Source: CAYTZO01 sp964442525 (GTDB lineage: Bacteria; Patescibacteriota; Microgenomatia; UBA10105; UBA927). From it: a stretch of 16,958 nucleotides of DNA. The DNA lies in contig CAYTZO010000017.1 in NCBI GenBank assembly GCA_964442525.1, forward strand, positions 1 through 16,958, in the 5' to 3' direction. The notes under the pieces are model-generated. The model had not been told where the DNA came from. It ran no database searches and was given only the letters and a program-made list of their open reading frames with translations. The stretch's first letter is position 1. Every line of letters starts with the position of its first letter. Both the position numbers and the translations under genes were made by a program. Positions 1 to 6,971 of the stretch are shown one piece after another.

Positions 1-1471
1 TATCGGCAATATAATCCATCACCGTAGAACCACTCTTGATGCTCCACGGCTCTTCGACACTTTTATCATCCACGCCAGTCACACGGATATGCCCTTCTGG
101 CAACCGAGGTTCGAGCCCACGGATAAGACTCGAGCTTTCTACCTGCCCCCGCAACTTCTCTTCGATGCGCTCTGCAATAAATCGTTGCTTCTTCTCAAGA
201 ACTGCTTTTAGAGCCGGCTTCTCATTTATATTCGAGGAAAGAAGGGACGCCAATGAAATTCTCTCGCGCACGTGAACATCATGCGGATAGAGCATAACAC
301 GAACTCTAAACCTGTCTTGAAGTCTGATAATATCAATGGCTAATGAGTCCGTAAGACCTTTTTGAACTTCATTTTTAAACTGAAACCCAGTAATAATAGT
401 CGGTCGGTCAAAAACCCTATTGAAATTAAGAGCATTTGCTATTTCAACGGCCTGAAATCCCCAATCAAACAAATCATATTGGGCATTTCCAAAATCGTGC
501 TGAGCAGCATCAATATATAAATACATATCTTCTGTCGTTAGTGGACGCAGCTCTCCGATGCGTCGGTAAAAATCTGCCGCGGACGGAATACGGGAGTGTA
601 GTGCAACTTTAAATCCCCGTGTTCCGAGTATTTTTCGCATATCACCAATTACCGTGTCTGGAGGGTTATGTTTGAAAAACTTTTTAATGAAACGATTGGC
701 GTCTCTCGCCCACTTTTCGTGTTCTGGGCTTTTACGGATGAGGCACAAATGTTCCAGTTCATTGGCTTCATCATGGAGTCCCATACGGCGGGCCAAAGGA
801 ATGTAGATTTGTTCTGTTTCAAAAATGATTTCTCGTTTCTTTTTGTCACTTTTTGCTCCGAGTGTCCGCATACTGTGAAGCCTGTCATCAATTTTTATTA
901 TTGTTTCATCAGGAGAATCGATTAAGGATTTAAAAATATTCAGTCTATATTTTTCTTCTAGCAATGCTTTCATCTCTTTTCGTTGGTGTCTCCCTCTAAT
1001 TTTGCTTAATATCTTTACCCCGTCGGCCACATCCGGATGGATATTTTCACGAATTGTCTTATAGGTCAGCCAAGTGTCTTCATGGGTATCATGGAGAAGA
1101 CGCTTACAAATTGACAGTGCGCCATGATGTTTCTTAATTCCCATAAGAGCGAGTCTTAATGGATGGGCCGCGTATGATCCACCACTATCACGAAATTGAT
1201 GCGCATGGGCTAAAAGCGTGAGAACTGCTGCCGCTTCCACCATCGCATGTTCCTCATCCGAAAGGTATCCAGATTTATCAAGGACTTTATCCCGCAACCG
1301 AACTTCCGTGGGATAAAGATGTGTGACTGGATCGATTTTTTCTCTTTGTACGGGAAGAAACACTGGTCTTTTAAAAAGTCTAATCTGTTGGTAACATTCC
1401 CTCGTAAATTGCCTATACCGTTCTACCGGGGATAGCGGCTCGGTTTGATGAGCCTCACGAGTATTGATCAT
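1..1471 (-). CDS. RelA/SpoT-like protein with HD hydrolase and degenerate synthetase region (3' end outside window)
   Basis: The first 490 residues are visible and the frame is still open at base 1. Residues 85-205 match the (p)ppGpp hydrolase (HD) domain of RelA/SpoT homologues. Visible metal-site and catalytic residues are H103 (YAAHP), H127-D128 with E131-D132 (LLHDTHEDT) and D196 (IKIDDRLHSMRT), followed by the family helix IYIPLARRMGL (222-232). Residues 290-412 line up weakly with the synthetase domain, but its signature residues are gone: the segment matching VEVQIRT reads VRVMLYP (390-396) and no GYQSLHT motif is present. From about 461 the sequence resembles a TGS domain (IKSGSTVMDYIAD). 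The reading is a ppGpp hydrolase lacking synthetase activity; the hydrolase call is family knowledge and loss of synthesis is inference. The ATG at 1471 has AGGA six bases upstream and sits just below a promoter. Any ACT domain would lie beyond the edge. Confidence 0.85.
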   Translation of the reverse strand, partial: MINTREAHQTEPLSPVERYRQFTRECYQQIRLFKRPVFLPVQREKIDPVTHLYPTEVRLRDKVLDKSGYLSDEEHAMVEAAAVLTLLAHAHQFRDSGGSYAAHPLRLALMGIKKHHGALSICKRLLHDTHEDTWLTYKTIRENIHPDVADGVKILSKIRGRHQRKEMKALLEEKYRLNIFKSLIDSPDETIIKIDDRLHSMRTLGAKSDKKKREIIFETEQIYIPLARRMGLHDEANELEHLCLIRKSPEHEKWARDANRFIKKFFKHNPPDTVIGDMRKILGTRGFKVALHSRIPSAADFYRRIGELRPLTTEDMYLYIDAAQHDFGNAQYDLFDWGFQAVEIANALNFNRVFDRPTIITGFQFKNEVQKGLTDSLAIDIIRLQDRFRVRVMLYPHDVHVRERISLASLLSSNINEKPALKAVLEKKQRFIAERIEEKLRGQVESSSLIRGLEPRLPEGHIRVTGVDDKSVEEPWSIKSGSTVMDYIAD

Positions 1472-1483
1472 ATGTAATCCTAT

Positions 1484-1512
1484 AGGATACTACTTTCGGG
1501 GCCTTAAATCAA
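1484..1512 (-). promoter_or_regulatory. Promoter of the RelA/SpoT-like gene
   Basis: Read on the minus strand, TTGATT (1512-1507) is followed after 17 bases by TATCCT (1489-1484). Transcription would start near 1477, only about six bases before the ATG at 1471. The -10 lies inside a perfect 12-bp palindrome, ATCCTATAGGAT (1477-1488), which could be an operator. The promoter is read by eye and has not been scored. Confidence 0.5.
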
Positions 1513-1520
1513 TCCGGAAG

Positions 1521-3128
1521 CTAATTGAGATGAATGTCTTTTATTTTCAATTGTAGCCTTTTATTGCCATTCCACCTGTCCAGATCAATACTATAGGCAA
1601 TGGCAGCCTCGGCTCCGGGTTGTAACTGGCCGTAAAGAGCTCCAAAGTTAAATGCAATGGCATCAAACGTGAGACGTGAGACGTGAGACGTGAGACGTAA
1701 TTTCAGATGCTTTCCGTCCTTGCCGACCAATCGAATGACCTTGATGGTTACGTTTCGGGTGGCAAAAACCGGTTCCGGATTGCCAAAACCAAACGGAGCA
1801 AATGCTTGGATACTCTCCCACAACGCCTCTGAAACGGCATCAAGAGGAATCTCCGCGTCTATTCGGAGTTTTCTGGTAAGCTTTTCCTCATCAAGCGCTT
1901 CTTCCGCAAGTTTTTCCAGGCGGCTCTGAAGTTTTTTTAGGTTTTTTGTTTCAACGGTAAATCCCGCAGCCATGGGGTGGCCGCCGACGTCAACGAGAAT
2001 ATCGCTGCAGCTTCTGATTGCCTCAACGATATTAAAACCGGCGACTGACCGTGCAGATGCTTTTGAATATCCGTCGCCAACGGAAACAACGATGGCCGGT
2101 CGGTAAAACTGTTCAACGAGCCTCCCCGCAACAAGTCCGATGACGCCCTGATTGTATGAGGCATGTGCAACAAAAATAAGTTTTTTTGAACTTTTTGGAA
2201 CCAAATCGAGAGCATGAACGACCGTATCTTCGGTAAGTTTCTGGCGCTCTCTATTGGTCAGTCCCAGCTTTTGCGCAAGGAGGCTCGCTTTATCTGACCG
2301 TTTGGTGCACAGAAGCCGGAGAGCGTCCAGCGCGTGCTCGAGCCTGCCCATGGCGTTGAGGCGGGGTGCGATCATATGCGACACGTCGTATGTTCCTAAC
2401 TCTCCCTTGGCGAGCCCCGCATCGACAATGAGCGCAAAAAGTCCAACGCGCTTGGTCTGGTTTAATGATATAAGACCGTATTTGGCAATGGACCGGTTCG
2501 CGCCAACCAAAGGAACCATATCGGCGATCGTCCCGATGGCCGCCAAAGCGGTGTCGGGCTTACCAAATTCTTTGGCAAGGAACCACGAAACTCCCGCTCC
2601 GGAAAGCTGCGTCGTGTGAACTATGGTGCAATCCGGCAATGCTTCCGGTTTAACGTGGTGATCCGTTACAATAACATCAATCCCCATTTTTTTTGCATAC
2701 GCGACCTTTTCCTTTGCCGTAATGCCGTGATCAACGGTGATAATGAGCGAGGGATCGAACTCCTCCCGGACGGCATCGATGCCTTTCGTAGAAAGCCCAT
2801 ACCCTTCCTCAACTCTGTGAGGAATATACGGCATCACGTGCGCACCGAGACCGTAGAGCGTTTCCCACATAATCGCCCCTGCAGTAATACCGTCGGCATC
2901 GTAGTCTGCGTAGACCACAATGGACTCTTTATTCTTAATGGCTTTTTTTAGCCGCGTTACTGCACTCATTAATGCACGCGGTTCAATCCCAACATCGTCA
3001 GCATTTAACGTAAAGGGGTCATGAGGATGCAAAAATTCATCAATTTCTTTTTTGGTCGCGAGTCCCCTATTTTTGAGAATGAGAGAAATGATATCGTTGC
3101 CTTTCCCTAAAATTTCCCATTTCTTCAT
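1521..3128 (-). CDS. recJ: Single-stranded-DNA-specific 5'-3' exonuclease RecJ
   Basis: RecJ degrades single-stranded DNA 5' to 3' in recombination and mismatch or base-excision repair. In the 535-residue product from the chosen start, the DHH phosphoesterase motifs appear in order: DYDADG (75-80), TVDHG (131-135), TDHH (155-158), GTIADMVPL (199-207) and NAMGRL (258-263). The DHHA1 motif GGHPMAAG follows at 382-389, then the C-terminal OB-fold with PFGFGNPEPVF (445-455). An in-frame ATG at 3167 would add 13 residues, but it lies upstream of the presumed -10 box and overlaps the divergent cca start, so ATG 3128 (MKKWEIL) is preferred. Odd feature: residues about 478-488 are encoded by a 7-bp tandem repeat (1667-1698). 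The gene ends 49 bp before the RelA/SpoT-like start and may be co-transcribed with it. Confidence 0.96.
   Translation of the reverse strand: MKKWEILGKGNDIISLILKNRGLATKKEIDEFLHPHDPFTLNADDVGIEPRALMSAVTRLKKAIKNKESIVVYADYDADGITAGAIMWETLYGLGAHVMPYIPHRVEEGYGLSTKGIDAVREEFDPSLIITVDHGITAKEKVAYAKKMGIDVIVTDHHVKPEALPDCTIVHTTQLSGAGVSWFLAKEFGKPDTALAAIGTIADMVPLVGANRSIAKYGLISLNQTKRVGLFALIVDAGLAKGELGTYDVSHMIAPRLNAMGRLEHALDALRLLCTKRSDKASLLAQKLGLTNRERQKLTEDTVVHALDLVPKSSKKLIFVAHASYNQGVIGLVAGRLVEQFYRPAIVVSVGDGYSKASARSVAGFNIVEAIRSCSDILVDVGGHPMAAGFTVETKNLKKLQSRLEKLAEEALDEEKLTRKLRIDAEIPLDAVSEALWESIQAFAPFGFGNPEPVFATRNVTIKVIRLVGKDGKHLKLRLTSHVSRLTFDAIAFNFGALYGQLQPGAEAAIAYSIDLDRWNGNKRLQLKIKDIHLN
1667..1698. repeat. Heptanucleotide tandem repeat (ACGTGAG, about 4.6 copies) inside recJ
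   Basis: Four perfect copies of ACGTGAG plus a partial ACGT run without interruption through codons for the RecJ OB-fold. Three units equal 21 bases and encode exactly the seven residues SHVSRLT. The unit is not a multiple of three, so gain or loss of one copy would shift the reading frame. Confidence 0.95.
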
Positions 3129-3134
3129 AGGGCT

Positions 3135-3146
3135 TATGATATCATA
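3135..3146. promoter_or_regulatory. Palindromic divergent -10 element between recJ and cca
   Basis: TATGATATCATA is a perfect 12-bp palindrome made of two back-to-back TATGAT hexamers, one per strand. On the plus strand the hexamer 3135-3140 puts transcription start near 3147, about eight bases before the cca ATG at 3155. On the minus strand 3146-3141 puts the start near 3134, about six bases before the recJ ATG at 3128. Neither gene has a convincing Shine-Dalgarno sequence and no good -35 was seen. Confidence 0.5.
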
Positions 3147-3154
3147 CGACTGGT

Positions 3155-4513
3155 ATGACCATCCCAAAACAAGCCCAACACATAATTGATTCCCTAAAAA
3201 AAGCTGGGTTTGAGGTCTATGCTGTCGGCGGCTCGGTCCGGGATCTTCTTATGGACCGATCAACCAAACATTGGGACTTCACAACCAATGCGACACCTGA
3301 AGACATCCTGAAAGTATTCCCTGAGAGTTTCTACGATAATCAATTCGGGACTGTCGGAATAAAAATTAAAAATAGCAAAGGTGAAACAACCGATGTATAT
3401 GAGGTTACGACCTATCGGAGTGAACACGGCTATTCTGATCACAGACACCCGGACAAAATTATCTGGGGACAAACTCTCGAAGAAGACCTCAGCCGCCGCG
3501 ACTTTACCATCAATGCCATAGCATTTGATGGAAGAGAGCTCGTTGATCCTTACAAAGGACAGGAAGACATAAAAAAGCAAGTAATTAAGGCGGTGGGAGA
3601 AGCAGGCACCCGATTTAAAGAGGATGCTCTCCGCATGATACGTGCCATACGGATTGCCGCGGAGCTCGGATTCATGATCGATAAATCAACACTGGCGGCA
3701 ATACAAACTAATGCAGGAACGCTTACAAAAATCTCTGCCGAGAGAATCCGTGATGAGCTTCTGAAGCTCCTCACCTCCCCTCATGCGGCAGACGGGATTT
3801 TAGTCTTAAAAAACGCAAAACTTCTCCATTACATTCTTCCCGAGCTTGAACCGGCATTTGATACTCCGCAAAAAAGCCCCAAAAGGCATCACATCTACGA
3901 CGTTGGAACCCATTCAATTTTAGCTCTGAAAAATTGCAAATCCGATGATCCTCTCGTTCGTTTTGCTACCCTCCTTCACGACATCGGAAAACCAAAAACA
4001 TTTAAAAAAGACTCTTCGGGGCTTATTACGTTTTATAACCACGAGGTGGTTGGCGCACGAATCGTTAAAAATATTGCCCAACGATTACGATTATCGAAAC
4101 ACGATTCCGAACGATTGTTTCTCCTCGTCCGATGGCATCAGTTTACGGTAGATGAACGTCAAACCGATAGCGCAATTCGGCGCTTTATCCGAAGAGTCGG
4201 AAAAGACAATCTCAATGATATGCTTACACTTCGGATCGGTGACCGTTTGGGCGGAGGTGCATGGGAAACGTCCTGGAGACTGGAACTTTTTAAAAAACGC
4301 CTTGAGGAAGTGCAAAAACAACCCTTCACAGTCAGTGATCTCAAAATTGACGGACACGATGTTATGAAGGAGTTCAGTATCAAGCCCGGTCCTCTTGTTG
4401 GAAAAATCCTCAATCAAATATTTAGCGAAGTTGAATCCGGTTCGCTCGTAAACGATCGCGAAACATTATTAAAACGAATAAGGGAACTTAAGCTCACGGG
4501 TGATTCTCGTTAA
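3155..4513 (+). CDS. cca: CCA tRNA nucleotidyltransferase with HD domain
   Basis: The enzyme adds or repairs the 3'-terminal CCA of tRNAs from CTP and ATP without a nucleic-acid template. The 452-residue product has the bacterial class II head: GGSVRD (25-30), the catalytic loop around W40-D41, RRDFTINAIAF (114-124) and the EDALRMIRAIRIAAELGF block (156-173) that forms the nucleotide-recognition region, then SAERIRDELLKLL (195-207). A C-terminal HD domain follows, with H253, LLHDIGKP (273-280), H296 and H328, as in homologues that also have phosphohydrolase activity. Odd feature: the metal-binding D-x-D is H39-W40-D41, with CAT where a GAT aspartate codon is expected. The gene diverges from recJ. 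The first ATG gives the normal family N-terminus close to GGxVRD. Confidence 0.95.
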   Translation: MTIPKQAQHIIDSLKKAGFEVYAVGGSVRDLLMDRSTKHWDFTTNATPEDILKVFPESFYDNQFGTVGIKIKNSKGETTDVYEVTTYRSEHGYSDHRHPDKIIWGQTLEEDLSRRDFTINAIAFDGRELVDPYKGQEDIKKQVIKAVGEAGTRFKEDALRMIRAIRIAAELGFMIDKSTLAAIQTNAGTLTKISAERIRDELLKLLTSPHAADGILVLKNAKLLHYILPELEPAFDTPQKSPKRHHIYDVGTHSILALKNCKSDDPLVRFATLLHDIGKPKTFKKDSSGLITFYNHEVVGARIVKNIAQRLRLSKHDSERLFLLVRWHQFTVDERQTDSAIRRFIRRVGKDNLNDMLTLRIGDRLGGGAWETSWRLELFKKRLEEVQKQPFTVSDLKIDGHDVMKEFSIKPGPLVGKILNQIFSEVESGSLVNDRETLLKRIRELKLTGDSR

Positions 4514-4560
4514 CCTGCAATTTGCATGTACAATTTTCATTGAAGATTTCCAATAAAAAA

Positions 4561-5433
4561 TTATTTTTTCCTCCGTTCCCACCGGTCCCATAAAATAAGA
4601 AGCGGAGTGGCGACAAAAGGAGAAGAATAAGTCCCCGAGGTGGTACCGATAAGAAGGGCGATGATAAACCAGCGTACCGTTACGCCGCCCATAAGCGCCA
4701 AAGCCAAAAGCATGAATATAAGTGCGAGCGAATTGGTGAGGGAGCGATTGAGGGTTTCGTTGAGGGCAATATCGGAAAGTTCCTCAAGCGATCCGCGGGT
4801 CCCTTTTCTGAGATATTCCCGGATACGATCGAAGATAATAATCGTATCATGAACGGAAAAGCTCATCGTGGTCAAAAATGCGGTAACGAAAAGCGTATCA
4901 ACCTCTACTGCCCATATGCGCCCCAAGAGCGAGAATGCGCTAAGCACAACCAATAAATCATGAAAAAGCGCAAGTACCGCGCAGACGCCAAACTTCACAT
5001 TTCTAAATGCATAGGCGACGTAGAGAAGAATGGCAACGATAGCAAAAATCGCCGCAATCACGGCTTTTTGCAGTAGCTCAGTTCCCAAAATAGGTCCGAC
5101 GGTTTCATTGCGCACGACCCGGTTCGTGCCGATACCCTGGGAGAGGTCTTTCTGCAACTGATCCAGCGTCTGTTGCTCGATGGGTTTAAACCGGAAAACA
5201 TACGTTTGAGGATTTGAGGCTTGTATGGAGTCTACTGGAAACTTCTCTTTTCGAACGACACGGTTAAGTTCTTCCACCGATACGTTGCTGTCAAAGCGAA
5301 CCTCAAGTATTGTGCCGCCGGTAAAATCTATGGAAGGAACGAGTCCGAAACGAATCAGGGAAAAAATCCCCGGTATGAGCACCAAGCTTGAAAGCAAAAA
5401 GTAGAGCCAGATGTATTTTGAAAATCGAATCAT
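4561..5433 (-). CDS. secF: Protein translocase subunit SecF
   Basis: SecF forms a heterodimer with SecD in the membrane and uses the proton gradient to help pull exported proteins through SecYEG. The 290-residue product has an N-terminal helix (about 8-28), the family motif SIDFTGGT (34-41), a periplasmic domain (about 42-115), the ETVGPILGTEL block (110-120) and a five-helix C-terminal bundle. The key transmembrane-4 motif reads SVHDTIIIFDRIRE (193-206), where most relatives have SVNDT or SINDT. GTYSSPFVATPLL (267-279) is conserved. Length is normal for the stand-alone subunit. Its ATG overlaps the secD stop in an ATGA, so the two are translationally coupled. It ends convergently with cca, 47 bp apart, and no clear terminator is visible in that AT-rich gap. 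Confidence 0.97.
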   Translation of the reverse strand: MIRFSKYIWLYFLLSSLVLIPGIFSLIRFGLVPSIDFTGGTILEVRFDSNVSVEELNRVVRKEKFPVDSIQASNPQTYVFRFKPIEQQTLDQLQKDLSQGIGTNRVVRNETVGPILGTELLQKAVIAAIFAIVAILLYVAYAFRNVKFGVCAVLALFHDLLVVLSAFSLLGRIWAVEVDTLFVTAFLTTMSFSVHDTIIIFDRIREYLRKGTRGSLEELSDIALNETLNRSLTNSLALIFMLLALALMGGVTVRWFIIALLIGTTSGTYSSPFVATPLLILWDRWERRKK

Positions 5434-6773
5434 ATCTGCTTCTCCCTATAGAACACGCGGATAAACGTCCGTGTTACGACTATGCCGGTAAACAAACTCA
5501 CGAGTACCCCAATAAGAAGTGTCACGGCAAATCCCCTCACCAAACCCGAACTTGGAAGAAATTGCCAGTTGCCGGGATTAAACAGAATAATGCTCGTAAT
5601 AATGGTTGTAACGTTTGCATCGCGGATACTTTCCCACGCTTTCCCAAACGCTTCTTCGATTGCGATAGCCCACGGTTTCCCCTTGCGCTTTTCCTCCCGA
5701 TAGCGTTCAAAAATAAGGATATTGGCATCAACCGCCATGCCCATGGACAGAATAAATCCGGCGATACCGGGTAGCGTTAGGGTAATGGGTATCCAACGAA
5801 ATATTGCAAACGTAGTAATCCCATAGACCACGAGTGCCGCGTCGGCAATAAGCCCAAGCCAACCGTATTGAAAAATCATGAATGCCGCCACAAGCGTAAG
5901 CCCAATTGTGCCTGCGTTTATACTTCTTGCAACGGACTCTCCCCCGAGCGTTGCACCAATCGTCCGCTTTTCAACGATCGATACCGGTACCGGTAGTGCG
6001 CCGGCATTGAGCTGAAGCGCCAGCGTTTTTGCCGATTCTCTGGTATATTGGCCGGTGATAACCGCCGAGCCGCCGGTAATGGGAGTCTGCACCGTCGGCG
6101 CCGTAAGGAGACTATTGTCAAGGAAGATGGCGAGCTGCTTTCCCACCAGTCGTGTCGTGATGTCTGCAAATTTCTTCGACCCATCTGATGTGAACTCTAT
6201 GCCGACCTCCGGCGCGCCGGTGGTAGAGTTAAAGGCGAGCTGTGCACGCTTCAAATCGCTGCCGGTGAGTCCAACGGATTTCGTCATTGCCAGGAGCTCT
6301 CTGGTGGTAGTAACTGCGCTCAGAGAGGCGGTTGGCACAGTAAATTCACGGAATTCAAGTTTTGCCGTTTGACCAATGAGCTTGGTTGCCTCGTCAACAT
6401 TGGTGAGTCCCGGAAGTTCGACGATGATTCGGTAATGATTCTCCGATCGAGACGACTGCACCACGGGCTCGCTCACACCAAAAAGATTTACGCGGCGCTC
6501 AATAATTTCTCTTGCGGAATCGAGGGCAGAAGTCCGGTCCGCCTCCCTAATCCCCGACATGTCCGCTTCAAGCGTTACGTAGATGCCGCCGGAAAGATCA
6601 AGGCCGAGACGCGTCTTAAATTCTTTTGCGATAGGAATTCCCCAAGGCCGGAGGTTAATAACCGGAGGAGAGAGCGTTCGACCAAATGCACGATAATTTT
6701 CGGGGATATCAATGAGTACAAAGGCTATAATCAGTACAACCAGAAGGATAAAAATGCGCCGCGTACGAACCAT
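5430..6773 (-). CDS. secD: Protein translocase subunit SecD
   Basis: SecD is the partner of SecF in proton-driven protein export. The 447-residue product starts with one membrane helix (about 6-23), then RLGLDLSGGIYVTLEAD (55-71), a large periplasmic domain with the P1 head, the ELPGL motif (119-123), and five C-terminal helices from about 285. SMGMAVDANILIFERYREE (343-361) carries the aspartate (D349) expected to serve proton transfer. The gene follows the abrB-like gene after 14 bases; that gap holds TAATAT, a possible -10, but no clear Shine-Dalgarno sequence, so secDF may have its own near-leaderless start as well as read-through from upstream. The four-base overlap with secF is the usual arrangement. 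Confidence 0.97.
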   Translation of the reverse strand: MVRTRRIFILLVVLIIAFVLIDIPENYRAFGRTLSPPVINLRPWGIPIAKEFKTRLGLDLSGGIYVTLEADMSGIREADRTSALDSAREIIERRVNLFGVSEPVVQSSRSENHYRIIVELPGLTNVDEATKLIGQTAKLEFREFTVPTASLSAVTTTRELLAMTKSVGLTGSDLKRAQLAFNSTTGAPEVGIEFTSDGSKKFADITTRLVGKQLAIFLDNSLLTAPTVQTPITGGSAVITGQYTRESAKTLALQLNAGALPVPVSIVEKRTIGATLGGESVARSINAGTIGLTLVAAFMIFQYGWLGLIADAALVVYGITTFAIFRWIPITLTLPGIAGFILSMGMAVDANILIFERYREEKRKGKPWAIAIEEAFGKAWESIRDANVTTIITSIILFNPGNWQFLPSSGLVRGFAVTLLIGVLVSLFTGIVVTRTFIRVFYREKQI

Positions 6774-6787
6774 GGGTTTATTGTATA

Positions 6788-6970
6788 TTAGGCTTTCGGT
6801 AATGCAAGAGGAAGCTGGGTAGCATTTTGGAATGTATAGGTAATTTTTCCTTTTCTCGAGTCCGGCGTAACGGAAACGACATCTCCGGGTTTTACGACAA
6901 TATCTCGGACAAACTTCGAAGGAATGACAACGGCCAAACTGTGTCCGGTACGGAGCACTTTTTGCTTCAT
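6788..6970 (-). CDS. AbrB/MazE/SpoVT-type DNA-binding protein
   Basis: The 60-residue protein is almost only a swapped-hairpin AbrB domain. The signature runs from residue 2 (KQKVLRTGHSLAVVIPSKF) through VKPGDVVSV, matching the G-N/H-S-L-x-V-x-I-P and K-x-G-D-x-V pattern of the family. Such proteins bind DNA as dimers and act as repressors or antitoxins. The frame stays open further upstream, but ATG 6970 is chosen because it gives the canonical N-terminus and begins one base after the stop of the upstream gene. That spacing implies translational coupling and probably a working pair with the winged-helix/nucleotidyltransferase-like protein. No nuclease toxin of a known family is next to it, so a classical toxin-antitoxin role is not supported. 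The target is unknown; autoregulation of this operon is a reasonable guess. Confidence 0.83.
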   Translation of the reverse strand: MKQKVLRTGHSLAVVIPSKFVRDIVVKPGDVVSVTPDSRKGKITYTFQNATQLPLALPKA

Positions 6971-6971
6971 G

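Noticed and set aside
1..1471. Suspected frameshifted pseudogene in the first 1.5 kb, since no closed frame covers it
   Set aside because: Codon-by-codon reading of the minus strand shows one uninterrupted frame from 1471 to the left edge; it is only cut by the window.
2254..2951. Plus-strand open frames of 111-121 codons
   Set aside because: Both are antisense to the RecJ catalytic core and have no start context or domain signature.
3129..3167. Upstream recJ start at 3167 adding 13 residues
   Set aside because: It would overlap the cca start and run through the palindromic -10 element; the residues before MKKWEIL do not resemble a RecJ N-terminus.
4514..4560. A6/T6 symmetry between cca and secF as a bidirectional terminator
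   Set aside because: The stem would be A-T only with almost no loop; too weak to call, and TGCAATTTGCA nearby lacks a U-tract.
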